Part shown: positions 46,143 through 55,879 of the stretch, piece after piece | Layout: each line of letters begins with the position of its first letter | Position numbering within the stretch: the first letter of the stretch is position 1 | NCBI GenBank assembly: GCA_019359245.1 | Contig: JAHHHR010000008.1 | Coordinates: 62,001 to 126,000, forward strand | DNA: 64,000 nucleotides | Origin: Nostoc desertorum CM1-VF14 | Lineage (GTDB): Bacteria; Cyanobacteriota; Cyanobacteriia; Cyanobacteriales; Nostocaceae | Direction: 5' to 3' | Translations under genes and position numbers: made by a program | The notes under the pieces: model-generated | Databases searched by the model: none | What the model was told of the DNA's origin: nothing | Seen by the model: the letters and a program-made list of their open reading frames with translations, nothing else

Positions 46143-48485
46143 ATGAAGCAGTTGTTTTATCTTTCCCAAATTAGTAAAAAAGCAATTATTGTTACTACTT
46201 CTTGCTTTTTTTTGTTTCCTAGTTCATTATTGAGCGCTCAAGCTCAAACCAAGAGCGATCTGCAACAGCAAGTAACTTTATTAGCTCAAGCAACGACATC
46301 AGGAAATACTGGTAAAGCAGACTTAGAAGCTGCTAGTACTAAAAATCTAGCAACTTACAACCTAGAATTTAATCGTAGTCCGATTGTGGGCAACCGGATG
46401 CGCTTGCGCGGGGTTTACTCAGAAGGTCGTCTTGCCTTTACCCGCCCTCGTGGCTGGAAATTAGATCGGGGTAAAGTACAAGCTTTAATCCGTTTTCAAC
46501 ACTCACCAGCACTGTATGCCAATCGCTCTAACCTGACCGTGCTAGTCAATGGCACCAGTATTGGTAGTGTACCACTCAATCGCAAAGAGTCTCAAGTAGG
46601 TCAAGCACTGTTCAATATGCCACCAAAGCTGCTTCAAGACTATAACGAACTCATATTGGTGGCACAACAGAATAACAGCATCGAATGTAGTGACCCTAGT
46701 AGCCCCGACTTATGGACAGAGATTCTACCAGATTCCAAATTAATCTTGAACTATGAACGGCAGCCGATTCCCCTGAATTTCAGCCGATATCCTTATCCTT
46801 TCTTTGACGAACTTGGCTTAGAAACTAACCAAGTTGCTTATTTGCAACCGAGTCAAGTTGATCAATCCTGGCTGACAGCAGCAGCTCGCTTACAAGCGGC
46901 ATTGGGGAGGATCGCAGATTTTCGCCCGATTCAAACGAGCTTAGTGTCTGATGTCGCAAATGTGAAGGCAAGCGATCGCTTGGTAATTATTGGTACTCCA
47001 AATGAGCAACCATCTCTAAATACTTGGAAGAATTTGCCCCTAAAAGTCGTCAGCAATCAAATTCTTGATCGTGATAATAACCCCGTACCAGATGAAACAG
47101 GGGTATTGATTATAACTAAAGCTGAAAAGAGTGGGATTCCAGTTTTAATTGCTACTGGCAACAGTGCAAAAGCCGTGGAAAAGGCAACTCAATTTTTATC
47201 ACAGCCAGATTTGCGGAAAATGGGGACTGGTCAGGTAGTATTCGTCAGTACCATCAAGGAAGGTTCGACACCAGGACTCCGCCAGTGGCCTCGTTATTTG
47301 CCAGAACAAAATTCTTTTAAACTGGGCGACATTAAAACCCAGGTAAATGGTGAGCCATTTAGCGATGTAACTGTACGTGGGATAGGAGCGCCGCCAATTG
47401 AAATTGATTTTCGCGCTTTACCAGATGATCGGTTTGTCCGGGGTAGTTCCATGAATCTGGTGTACAGCTACGGACCGCAGGTTAATCCGCGAACTTCTGC
47501 GATCGAAGTTTTACTGGATGGAGTTTTCATTGGTGGGGCACGTCTTGATTCTGAGTCGGGAGAAACTCGCAAAAACCTGAAAGTCAATTTGCCGGAAAAC
47601 TTGATCAAACCCAACTCAAAACTGCAAGTTTTCTTGCGGATGAATCCTAGAGAACCGTTTGATAAACAGAACTGTCTTCAGCCACCAGATCAACAACTTA
47701 CAGGTACGGTGCATTCTGATACTAGCTTCGATCTAAAGCGAGAAATCTCTACACAACTACCAGATTTGAACCTGCTGAAATTCGGTTTCCCCTTTGCTGC
47801 ACCACAGGATTTGTCCCAAACAGCGATCGTTGTGCCACAAACCCCCTCGAAAACAGATGTGTTGACCTTGTTAGCTTTTAGCGAACGCTTAGGAAGGCTC
47901 AGTCAAGCAGATGCGGTCAAACTAAATGTTTATACACCGGATTCTTTACCAACAAAAGCCCGCAAAAATGACCATTTGGTAGGAATTGGAACGCGAGAAG
48001 ACTTTCCTTTCCCTGAAGTATTTAATTCCACTGGCTTTAACTTGAGTCAGGCATTTTCCCGCTCCTCTACCAATGCTGTGGTTCAGACGCCACAGGATAC
48101 ACAAGGCATGATTAAGCAAATTATCTCTCCTTGGAACAGCGATCGCGTCGTTCTAGCTTTAACATCTCAAACCGAAACTGGTTTAGAGCGAGTGCGGCAA
48201 GTCCTCAATCAAGATCCGTGGTTCTTCCAACTCAAAAAGGATACGGTGCTAATTAGTAGCGATCAAAAAGACCTGGTTTCCTACGATGCTGATGCCTATC
48301 AACTACAGTTTTTCCAAAGCGCTCCAAGTACTCGTCGCTGGGAAAATACCACTCTCCTCAGTAAGGCATCACGCTTTTTACAAGAAAATTGGCTATTGCT
48401 ACCTCTAGGCATTCTCACTGTATCTCTAGTTCTTTACGGGATTCTCCAGTTGTATATTAAGCGCTTGACTGCTGACAAAAAGTAG
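46143..48485 (+). CDS. bcsB: Cellulose synthase periplasmic subunit BcsB
   Basis: The 780-residue protein has a signal peptide (ending near SAQAQT) and a large periplasmic part. It has BcsB-type carbohydrate-binding and ferredoxin-like folds (RLRGVYSEGRLAFTRPRGWK; DDRFVRGSSMNLVYSYGPQV; LQVFLRMNPREPFDKQNCLQ). It ends in a C-terminal transmembrane helix (LLPLGILTVSLVLYGILQLY). BcsB is membrane-anchored, guides the growing glucan and is essential for BcsA activity. The long frame starts at TTG 46110; the ATG at 46143 is preferred. Confidence 0.85.
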   Translation: MKQLFYLSQISKKAIIVTTSCFFLFPSSLLSAQAQTKSDLQQQVTLLAQATTSGNTGKADLEAASTKNLATYNLEFNRSPIVGNRMRLRGVYSEGRLAFTRPRGWKLDRGKVQALIRFQHSPALYANRSNLTVLVNGTSIGSVPLNRKESQVGQALFNMPPKLLQDYNELILVAQQNNSIECSDPSSPDLWTEILPDSKLILNYERQPIPLNFSRYPYPFFDELGLETNQVAYLQPSQVDQSWLTAAARLQAALGRIADFRPIQTSLVSDVANVKASDRLVIIGTPNEQPSLNTWKNLPLKVVSNQILDRDNNPVPDETGVLIITKAEKSGIPVLIATGNSAKAVEKATQFLSQPDLRKMGTGQVVFVSTIKEGSTPGLRQWPRYLPEQNSFKLGDIKTQVNGEPFSDVTVRGIGAPPIEIDFRALPDDRFVRGSSMNLVYSYGPQVNPRTSAIEVLLDGVFIGGARLDSESGETRKNLKVNLPENLIKPNSKLQVFLRMNPREPFDKQNCLQPPDQQLTGTVHSDTSFDLKREISTQLPDLNLLKFGFPFAAPQDLSQTAIVVPQTPSKTDVLTLLAFSERLGRLSQADAVKLNVYTPDSLPTKARKNDHLVGIGTREDFPFPEVFNSTGFNLSQAFSRSSTNAVVQTPQDTQGMIKQIISPWNSDRVVLALTSQTETGLERVRQVLNQDPWFFQLKKDTVLISSDQKDLVSYDADAYQLQFFQSAPSTRRWENTTLLSKASRFLQENWLLLPLGILTVSLVLYGILQLYIKRLTADKK

Positions 48486-48542
48486 ACACTTTCGTTCAGA
48501 TATCGCCAATTTTAAATTTAAATTTCAAAATTTAGATCCAAA

Positions 48543-51155
48543 ATGACTTTTTCCCCACGTTCATCGCCCCCGAAATCACGCGATCGCCAGGGCTTAAAAT
48601 TGAGCAATTGGTTGATTGATATTACCCCCCGATTTTTTGATCGCACTCTTCAAAGGGTGGGTGTAAAACAGTTTAAGTGGTTTATCCTACTGCTGTTGTT
48701 GCTCTCAGTGCCACTGATTGTTACCCCGATAGAAGTTTGGCAGCAGGGATTAGTAGCAGTGTTTCTCGTACTACTCGGTCAACTGCTTATACACGCAGAG
48801 TTTCAAGAGTCTTCTTCAGAAATCAGCCATTATTATCACCTGTTTATGCTGTGGCTGAGTATGGTAACAACGCTGCGTTATTTATACTACCGCACCAGCT
48901 ATACCCTCAACTTTGATGGTTGGCTCAACAGTATCGCTTGCGTATTCTTATTCGCCGCTGAACTTTATGCCATCCTTACCTTGGTATTGGCATACTTCCA
49001 AACCCTGAAGATTCAAGAACGCCAACCAGTTAATCTCACAAATATTCCTGTTGAAGAATGGTTCAAAGTTGATATTTACATCCCCACTTACAACGAAGAC
49101 GTGGAGATTGTTCGTAAGACTGCTGTAGCAGCCTTGGCCTGTGATTATGCCCCTGATAAAAAAATGGTCTATGTTCTTGATGATGGTCGTCCAGAAAAGT
49201 ATAAAGAGAACGACCCACGCCGAGAACAGTTTAGCGCCAGACGGGAACAGCTACGGCAAATGTGCCAAGAACTCGGCTGTATACACATGACGCGGGACAA
49301 TAACGACCACGCTAAAGCTGGTAATATCAATACCGCCTTTTACAAAACTGAGGGTGATTTAGTATTAATTTTGGACTGTGACCACATTCCATCGCGGCAA
49401 ATTCTCTTGCATACAATGGGTTTTTTCTTCGATCCCAAAGTATCGTTTGTCCAAACTCCCCACTGGTTCTATAACCCCGACCCCTTTGAGCGTAATTTGG
49501 TCACTAAAGGTAGAATCCCCGCAGGCAATGAACTGTTCTATAAGGTATTGCAAAAAGGTAACGATTTTTGGAATGCCGCATTTTTCTGCGGTTCCGCAGC
49601 ATTAATTCGTAAATCCCACGCTTTAGAAGTTGGGGGAATTGCGGTGGAAACGGTAACAGAAGATTGCCATACTGCTTTGCGATTGCATTCGTTGGGTTAC
49701 AAGTCTGTCTACTACGACAAAATTATGGTGGCTGGTTTAGCGCCAGAAACGTTTTCTTCTTACGTAGGACAACAAGTGCGTTGGGCCAGGGGGATGGCGC
49801 AGATTCTGCGATTAGAAAACCCAATTTTTAATCCGAAGCTGAACCTAACATTTGCACAACGGATTTGTTACTTTAGTGCGACTTCCCACTTTTTATATGG
49901 CTATCCTCGTCTAATATATGCGATCGCTCCCACACTATTTTTATTATTTGGCGTTAACTCTGTCCAAGGTTTGGGTTTAGAAACTCTAGCCTACGCCTTA
50001 CCCCATATTCTCCTCTCTCTTTTTACTAACTACATCATTTACAAAAACGTTCGTTTCTCCTTCTGGAATGAAATTTTTGAATTTGCGATGGCTTTCCAGG
50101 CTGGATGGGTGACGATGTTGGCGCTGTTTAACCCTAAGCTGGGTTCATTTAACGTTACTGACAAAGGAACCTCTATAACCAAACGTACCTTTGATTGGGA
50201 ATCGATGCGTGGTCTTTTGATGGTGACAGCACTTGTAGTATCTTCCTTGCTAGCTGTTCCCTATTGGCTGCTGCTACATCCTGAAGATTGGCAAGCGGTC
50301 TTAGTCAACACCATGTGGTCTGTTTTTAATCTGGTTTTGCTGACGGCTGCTTTGCTGGTTGGCTTTGAACAACCACAAGTACGTACTGCCCACCGTTTAA
50401 AGCGTCGCCTCCCCATCTTAATTACCAGTAACGGTCAAACAATCATGGGCAAAACGGTGAATATTTCAGAAACTGGGGCATTAATTTCTTTGGAAACTTG
50501 GCCCAATTTACTGGATGAAGTAGAGGTTGAGGTGATGGGAGATTATACTGCTACCGCCTCTTTGACAGCGCAGATTGTCCGAGTTTCTCCTATTAATGAT
50601 ACAGAAACGCTTTTGGCTGTTGATTTTGTGAAGCTCAACAATGCCCAACGCGATGCTTTAACTCTAGTTTTGTATTCTGATGTCCGAGAGTGGTATTCTC
50701 AGAAAGGCCAGTATGTAGACCGACCCTTCGCTTCCCTGGGATTTTTAGCCACAAGTCTGACTCGGGCCCTGCGTGACGTAAAACAAACTAGCCGTAAAAA
50801 GGTACGCAAGCAGGTAAACAGCCATAGCCGACTCTACTGGGATGGTAACTTCTTCTTTGCAGTAGCTACAGAATTAGGAACAACGGGTTTGCGCTTGGAA
50901 ATAGAGGATACAAAAGCCGTGTCTTCTCACAAAATGCTAGGACAACAAGATTTGCACACGATGCGAACTGTTAAACCTTTAGTTGGTTTACTGTTGAATG
51001 AGGATGAGGATAATCTCTCATCTAACCGATTTGTTGCCGAAATTTATGCAGTAGAAGAACAGGCAAACGGCAAAATTGCGCTCGAATTAAATTTTCCAGA
51101 AAAATTCAAAGAACGTCAGGACACAAAAATTAAACAATTGTTGGAGGTTCTGTAG
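48543..51155 (+). CDS. bcsA: Cellulose synthase catalytic subunit BcsA with PilZ domain
   Basis: The 870-residue protein has transmembrane helices at both ends of a glycosyltransferase family 2 domain. Catalytic motifs seen are VLDDGRPEK, ILDCDHIPSR, VTEDCHTALRLHS and QQVRWARGM. After the last helices a PilZ domain is seen with RLKRR (RxxxR) and NISETG (NxSxxG), the c-di-GMP binding motifs. BcsA polymerises UDP-glucose into beta-1,4-glucan and secretes it across the inner membrane; c-di-GMP opens its gating loop. It ends the cluster. Some relatives make mixed-linkage or other glucans. Confidence 0.9.
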   Translation: MTFSPRSSPPKSRDRQGLKLSNWLIDITPRFFDRTLQRVGVKQFKWFILLLLLLSVPLIVTPIEVWQQGLVAVFLVLLGQLLIHAEFQESSSEISHYYHLFMLWLSMVTTLRYLYYRTSYTLNFDGWLNSIACVFLFAAELYAILTLVLAYFQTLKIQERQPVNLTNIPVEEWFKVDIYIPTYNEDVEIVRKTAVAALACDYAPDKKMVYVLDDGRPEKYKENDPRREQFSARREQLRQMCQELGCIHMTRDNNDHAKAGNINTAFYKTEGDLVLILDCDHIPSRQILLHTMGFFFDPKVSFVQTPHWFYNPDPFERNLVTKGRIPAGNELFYKVLQKGNDFWNAAFFCGSAALIRKSHALEVGGIAVETVTEDCHTALRLHSLGYKSVYYDKIMVAGLAPETFSSYVGQQVRWARGMAQILRLENPIFNPKLNLTFAQRICYFSATSHFLYGYPRLIYAIAPTLFLLFGVNSVQGLGLETLAYALPHILLSLFTNYIIYKNVRFSFWNEIFEFAMAFQAGWVTMLALFNPKLGSFNVTDKGTSITKRTFDWESMRGLLMVTALVVSSLLAVPYWLLLHPEDWQAVLVNTMWSVFNLVLLTAALLVGFEQPQVRTAHRLKRRLPILITSNGQTIMGKTVNISETGALISLETWPNLLDEVEVEVMGDYTATASLTAQIVRVSPINDTETLLAVDFVKLNNAQRDALTLVLYSDVREWYSQKGQYVDRPFASLGFLATSLTRALRDVKQTSRKKVRKQVNSHSRLYWDGNFFFAVATELGTTGLRLEIEDTKAVSSHKMLGQQDLHTMRTVKPLVGLLLNEDEDNLSSNRFVAEIYAVEEQANGKIALELNFPEKFKERQDTKIKQLLEVL

Positions 51156-51181
51156 CAGAAATAATTGGCTAGATTTTGACT

Positions 51182-51219
51182 AGCGCAAGCTTCATTTTAG
51201 TTTAGATGTTGCTTGCGCT
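51182..51219. terminator. Possible terminator hairpin after bcsA
   Basis: AGCGCAAGC and GCTTGCGCT form a 9-base stem with a 20-base loop, 27 bases after the bcsA stop. The T tract is weak, so a role as terminator is uncertain. Confidence 0.4.
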
Positions 51220-51432
51220 TGAAAGTGTTTTAAATTGCAAAAGTCAATTCAATATAGTTTAGGAGTAGCCCTTTCAAAATAACTAATAAAATCTCTTTTT
51301 TTCTCTCTGTCTCCTCTACGTCTGTGCGGTTAAAAAGGCTTTTATTTAACCAGAGAGACGCAGATAACACAGAATTAAGAGGTTAAAGAGTAGTTTATTG
51401 AATAAAATGATTCAATTAAAAACCTTTAGTAA

Positions 51433-52116
51433 TCACACTTTGCCAGCCAAATTCATTAACTGTTTGAAGTTTACGAGATAAATAATGTTGTTGGCGCTGT
51501 CAATTTTGATCCACCCTTTCTCATGCAGCTTTTCCATAATTTTGGTAGTTTCTTCAACACCAATTTCTGTTACCTCTGCCAAGTCTTTGAAAGGAATGTT
51601 AAAAATTTCCTTTCCCAAACTCGATTCTTGACCATAGCTTTCGCCTAAAGTGACAAGGGTATGGGCGAGTTTGACTGCTGGTGGTGAAGACCGCATTTGT
51701 AAGCGCAAGTTAATTTGCCGCAATCGCCGCACCATAAGTTGTAACATCCGGTGATGTAACTGCGGGTCTTTGAACAATATTTGAATAAAACGCTCTCTGG
51801 ATATACTCAGCAAATTCACGGACGAAAGGGCAATGACATCGGTTGAGCGTGGAGATTCATCCAAAATTGCCATTTCTCCAAAGAAATCGCCCCGACCAAG
51901 AATTGCCAGAGCTACTGCATCTTCCGCGACGGTACGCCGGACTTTAACCCAACCAGAAACAAGGAAGTAAACGGCGTTACCCCAGGCATCTTCCATCACA
52001 ACGGCTCGCCCAGATGGGTATTCATGTTCAATTGCAACGTTGAGCAGCCATTCCAAAGTCTGTGGGGTGGCTGTACTCATTAAGGGAAAAAGTTCACTAA
52101 AAACCTCAGTCTGCAT
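51433..52116 (-). CDS. Crp/Fnr-family transcriptional regulator
   Basis: The 227-residue protein has a cyclic-nucleotide-binding-type beta-roll (residues about 20-120). It contains a FGEMAILDESPRSTDVIA phosphate-binding-cassette-like stretch with the conserved arginine and serine. A C-terminal winged helix follows (FKDLAEVTEIGVEETTKIM). It is likely a DNA-binding regulator that could bind cAMP or another small ligand. It lies between bcsA and patU and is convergent with bcsA. Its targets are unknown. The ATG start is 52116. Confidence 0.85.
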   Translation of the reverse strand: MQTEVFSELFPLMSTATPQTLEWLLNVAIEHEYPSGRAVVMEDAWGNAVYFLVSGWVKVRRTVAEDAVALAILGRGDFFGEMAILDESPRSTDVIALSSVNLLSISRERFIQILFKDPQLHHRMLQLMVRRLRQINLRLQMRSSPPAVKLAHTLVTLGESYGQESSLGKEIFNIPFKDLAEVTEIGVEETTKIMEKLHEKGWIKIDSANNIIYLVNFKQLMNLAGKV

Positions 52117-52314
52117 GAAATATTTATAAAAAATGGATTCAAGAGCAGGAAACTAACTTTGTCATTATAAATTTGTTTAAGCCGTAATCTTATTTAGAAT
52201 ACGGCAGCAAAATCTGTACCTATTTGAGTTGAACTCTCAGGTTAATCGGTCTAGAGTTCGATTACAACATAACAATTCTGTATAAAATTGGAATCAGCGA
52301 TTTCACTTACAGAA

Positions 52315-53550
52315 TTATGATTTGAGGTTTGTTGGGTAAGCGCCTTTCACTGTCAGTATTTGGATTTGTTGGTCTAAATTTTCTACTAGTTGATTCAGGG
52401 CAACTAAAGCCTCTAATTGCTGAGAGTCGAGTTCAGGATTTATGAAAAACCGTTCTTGTAGCTCATGCAACTTGAAGCTTAGTTGCTGAGAAATTACTAA
52501 GGCATCGTGCCCTAGACGCGTCAATTGTTGTTGTTGATAGAACTTTAATGCTGCTCCTCGTAAGACTTGGAGTGTTGCCTCTTCACCGTAAATTCCCGGT
52601 ATAACTCGCAAGCGTAATAACAAGCGGTTTTCTTGATATATGTATTCCTTCTCTACCTGTTTTGGTTCTACAAGTGTCGTAACAGGCAAGGAAGCAAACC
52701 GCTTTAATTCATTAAGTACTCCTTGGAAAACAGAAAGCGGCAGTTTGTCTAAGATAGATTGCAAAACTCCATTGTCACTCCATAGTATCCTGCCTTCATA
52801 AGCTTGTCTTTCTAAGTACAGCCGACCAATTCCTCCAGCCAGAATTCGCCCTAGCAATTCTTCTAGTAATTTCTTAGGTGCTAGTGTTGGTAGTACCTCA
52901 ATAGGATTAAATAGTTCGGGAGCTTGCGTGGGCAAAATAGGTAAATTATTTTGTGGTGCTGCAACGGATGTTTCCGGCTCTTGACTCCTCATAGTTTGAG
53001 ATGATTTATCTAAATCTGAGATAGGAGGCAAGTCTACTCGCTGCCCAGAATGTTGACGCTTTTGCGTTTCAAAGACCATCAATATCGGTTGCTGATTTGA
53101 CTCAGAGTCGGCATCTATGGAGAAAATAGGTTTGTCAGCAACGTTAGCTGCACTATTTGTTGGGGAAAAACCTGGCGTTGGCTGATGCACTTGTTTAGCA
53201 TCTAGCTGGGATGTATTCTTATGGTTGAGGTAGGCTGACAGTATTCTGCGGTGAGCATCGGCTGCGATCGCCTCAATCACCATTGTGCAATTGATATAAG
53301 ATAAAATGCGACTTACATAATCTAGCGCCTCGCTATCTTGTGGATGAACCATACCTAGCAAGAGGTTTTTTTCTTCTAATCCAAAAGGCAAAATTTGGTG
53401 GTAGAGACAAGCTTCAAAGGACAAAAGACTATCAATCAGGTGGAATATTTGCTCGCGTTCCCCTCCTTCCTCCCACTTAGTTTGAATGGCAGTTAGCATC
53501 TGCTGTCCATTTGCTGCGGTATCATTTAGTTCACCTTCTAAAGACAACAT
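52315..53550 (-). CDS. patU: Heterocyst-pattern protein PatU (unsplit form)
   Basis: The 411-residue protein has an N-terminal domain (about residues 40-115, with YHQILPFGLEEKNLLLGMVH) that resembles the MshEN/GspE N-terminal fold. A long disordered linker follows, then a C-terminal domain with LLEELLGRILAGGIGRLYLE. It sits directly downstream of hetZ on the same strand, matching the hetZ-patU order. In Anabaena 7120 the gene is split into patU5 and patU3, while here one frame spans both parts. PatU3 is known to affect heterocyst spacing and to interact with HetZ. The identification is from context and domain layout. Confidence 0.72.
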   Translation of the reverse strand: MLSLEGELNDTAANGQQMLTAIQTKWEEGGEREQIFHLIDSLLSFEACLYHQILPFGLEEKNLLLGMVHPQDSEALDYVSRILSYINCTMVIEAIAADAHRRILSAYLNHKNTSQLDAKQVHQPTPGFSPTNSAANVADKPIFSIDADSESNQQPILMVFETQKRQHSGQRVDLPPISDLDKSSQTMRSQEPETSVAAPQNNLPILPTQAPELFNPIEVLPTLAPKKLLEELLGRILAGGIGRLYLERQAYEGRILWSDNGVLQSILDKLPLSVFQGVLNELKRFASLPVTTLVEPKQVEKEYIYQENRLLLRLRVIPGIYGEEATLQVLRGAALKFYQQQQLTRLGHDALVISQQLSFKLHELQERFFINPELDSQQLEALVALNQLVENLDQQIQILTVKGAYPTNLKS

Positions 53551-53982
53551 AGGTTTGATTGCTTGGTGTTTACTTATATAATATTTTGCCTTTAATTTAG
53601 TAGGTAGTTAATAAAGATACTTCGTTAGATTGTTAAAATTTAAATTATATCTACTTAAGTAGACGTAAGTAGAAGATTAATTTTAGATGTAGATTTGCAA
53701 AAGGCAGAGGGCACAAGGCTGGAAGTATTAATCAAAACTTTAATTGTGGATATAAAGCCTAATAGTATAAAAAATATATCGAGATACGTAGTATGAGCAC
53801 AAGAACTCCAAGATCAATCCCATGCTTTTAAGCGTAAGTTTCTTCTGCTGTCTGAAGTTTTACTTTAGTTACTAAGATACGAGGAAATGAAAAGACAAAG
53901 AGAAGGAACTTGCTATGAATTGTTCCCTGCTCCCCATCTCCTACTTTGATACACTGCCTTGAGCAACTAAATGCCTCACAAG
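53551..53982. other. Intergenic region between hetZ and patU, 432 bases
   Basis: No open frame of useful length is seen, so no separate small patU5-like gene lies here. The sequence is AT-rich and includes a reiterated TACTTAAGTAGACGTAAGTAG around 53652-53672. It may contain a patU promoter. Confidence 0.4.
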
Positions 53983-55170
53983 CTACTCCTGGGTTCTTAA
54001 AGCTTGGGCTACAAGATAAATTTTTGTCCATTCACCTAGCACTTGATGGGTTTTGAGTTTTAATTGTTGGGCTATTGCTTCTATTGAGTTATCCGCTCTC
54101 CGCAAATCTAGAATCTGCCGCCCCAGAGGAGCCAATTTTTCATCAAGTTGCTGCCATTGGTTTTGGGTTAAACCCAAGTTATGTTCTTGCAAGGAAATTG
54201 AGAGCCAGCTATCTACTAGTTCTGGTTTACCTTTGAGGGCAAAAACACGCACAGCGTGGTAACTAATTTTTTCTCGCAGACGGTATACTTCTTTAGTCTG
54301 CTTATTTAATCTCTGGGCGATCTCTTCCTGGGATTTACCTTGCAAATACAGTCGTAGCCACTCTACTGCATCTGTCCCTAGATTTTCTTGCAAATAATTT
54401 TCAAATTCTTTTTGTACTGACTGACGCAGCGCAAGTTGTTCTTCTAGCTGTTGTACTTCTTGATATTCTGCGATCGCCTGACTATCTACTAAATTAACTC
54501 GATTGTCACTGTCGTCTGTGAGAACTTCTTCCGACACCAGTCGAATTAAGTCACGCCCAGGTACTTGGGTTAAGCCACCGCGCTGAGTGCGACGCAAGTA
54601 GTTTACAAATCGATAAGCTAATAGGGGTTGATTGCGTACTGGTCGTAGACAATATTCTTCCACACTGGCAAATAGCAGAGCATCCCCCAATCGTCTATCG
54701 GTTGTATATTTGGCAATATCAGCCATTTGCTGTTGCATCTGGTTATCGCTTTGCAGTAATTCTTGGAGTACTTCTTGCAGTACATCCATGACGCTGCGCT
54801 GGCGATCGCGGCTTAGAGCAACCCAAGTCTGAATTTTATTCCGTAATGTTACTAAACTCCCCAATCGCGTTATCAAGTTCCGATAAGCACGTTCTCGCCC
54901 TAACCCCAAATAGCGTTGACGTAAAATTCTCCAGCGATATTCCATTGCTTGCTTGGCAATATCGAATTCTTTAGGGTTAAACAGATCAAACCGTTTGGAG
55001 TCAGATCCCAATAACCAGAGAATAATGCTTTGCCTAGCAGCTTCATTTTGGTCTGGACATTCCGCAGCCAAGCGCTTTCGCCAATCTAGAGCCAGTTGTT
55101 CCACATCCCTTGTCATAGTGAGATTGCGCTCCTCGAAACTCAATTTTGAAGTTTGCATCACAACCCCCAT
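53983..55170 (-). CDS. hetZ: Heterocyst differentiation protein HetZ
   Basis: The 395-residue protein contains MTRDVEQLALDWRKRLAAEC, WLLGSDSKRFDLFNP and GLGRERAYRNLITRLG. I recognise these as HetZ, a factor needed for early heterocyst differentiation and activated by HetR. A helix-turn-helix-like segment (KSQEEIAQRLNKQTKEVYRL, about residue 275-295) fits a DNA-binding role. The start is uncertain: GTG 55179, ATG 55170, ATG 55158 and ATG 55116 are possible. Because HetZ is described as about 400 residues, I use ATG 55170. It is followed by patU. No clear GGG-N5-CCC HetR site is seen upstream. Confidence 0.9.
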   Translation of the reverse strand: MGVVMQTSKLSFEERNLTMTRDVEQLALDWRKRLAAECPDQNEAARQSIILWLLGSDSKRFDLFNPKEFDIAKQAMEYRWRILRQRYLGLGRERAYRNLITRLGSLVTLRNKIQTWVALSRDRQRSVMDVLQEVLQELLQSDNQMQQQMADIAKYTTDRRLGDALLFASVEEYCLRPVRNQPLLAYRFVNYLRRTQRGGLTQVPGRDLIRLVSEEVLTDDSDNRVNLVDSQAIAEYQEVQQLEEQLALRQSVQKEFENYLQENLGTDAVEWLRLYLQGKSQEEIAQRLNKQTKEVYRLREKISYHAVRVFALKGKPELVDSWLSISLQEHNLGLTQNQWQQLDEKLAPLGRQILDLRRADNSIEAIAQQLKLKTHQVLGEWTKIYLVAQALRTQE

Positions 55171-55879
55171 TCGTCCCACCTAATTGTTTAATTGGCAACT
55201 TGCCAGGATTTCATGAGTTTCATGAAAATAACTCAGTGATTCCACTTTAATTACGTCTTAATTCACTAGATTTATGCAGAAATTTTTATATTTTATGTTT
55301 TGCTTACAATTTCCAAATGCCCAAAACCCCTACCTATGAAGTTTTCAGGGCGGTTTTTGTAATTTATACTTTTTGTAAAGTTATAAAAAGGCGTAGAGAA
55401 TACCCACTCTTTTTAAAGATGGGATGAGAGACGCACCGACGCCGTTGACGGTTAACAGTCTTTCGTTTTGTCCCATCCCGTTTTAAGAATGGGATAAGTT
55501 TAAGTTAAATTTAATAATATTTTTTTAAGTTTATTAAGCGTATATACGTAGAGATAGCTATTCTGCTAGTAGGCATTGCTAAGTAAATTTATCCTTTTTA
55601 AACCAGCTTCACCCACAAATGTGTTTCTAGTATTGGCAACTTCTTTTAAAATTTTATATTTTCCAAAATGAATAGTCAACAGTCAATATTGATTTTGACT
55701 ATTGACTTTGACTGTTGTTTTCCCTCTGCTTCAAAACCAACTTATACAAAATATAAAAACAGAAAGAATGCAACCCTCAAAAGATTTAATGGTCAGAAGC
55801 CTTGCAAAAGACTTCTCTTTAAATTCATTTATGGGGATTCTTCATTTTGAATTTTGAATTCTCCCGCAGGGGATTGACT
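55171..55879. other. Intergenic region with hetZ promoter and repeat copy B, 709 bases
   Basis: This stretch holds the hetZ 5' region, the 82-base repeat copy B (55422-55503), a TTGAATT-type repeat near 55846 and the 3' flank of ccmK4. A 60-codon frame at 55668-55850 has an unlikely composition and is not called. Confidence 0.5.
55422..55503. repeat. 82-base dispersed repeat, copy B
   Basis: This copy begins GGATGAGAGACGCACCGACG and ends with a TCCCATCCCG/GAATGGGATAAG hairpin-like part. It aligns gap-free to copy A at 38919-39000. It lies upstream of hetZ. Confidence 0.8.

Noticed and set aside
53828..54031. Open frame between hetZ and patU as a possible patU5
   Set aside because: It overlaps hetZ on the same strand in another frame and has no resemblance to the PatU N-terminal domain, which is found inside the 411-residue frame.
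55171..55500. HetR-binding site upstream of hetZ
   Set aside because: I searched by eye for a GGG-N5-CCC palindrome and did not find one in this stretch.
55668..55850. 60-codon open frame upstream of ccmK4's 3' end
   Set aside because: It runs across repeat-type sequence, and the translation has an unnatural composition.
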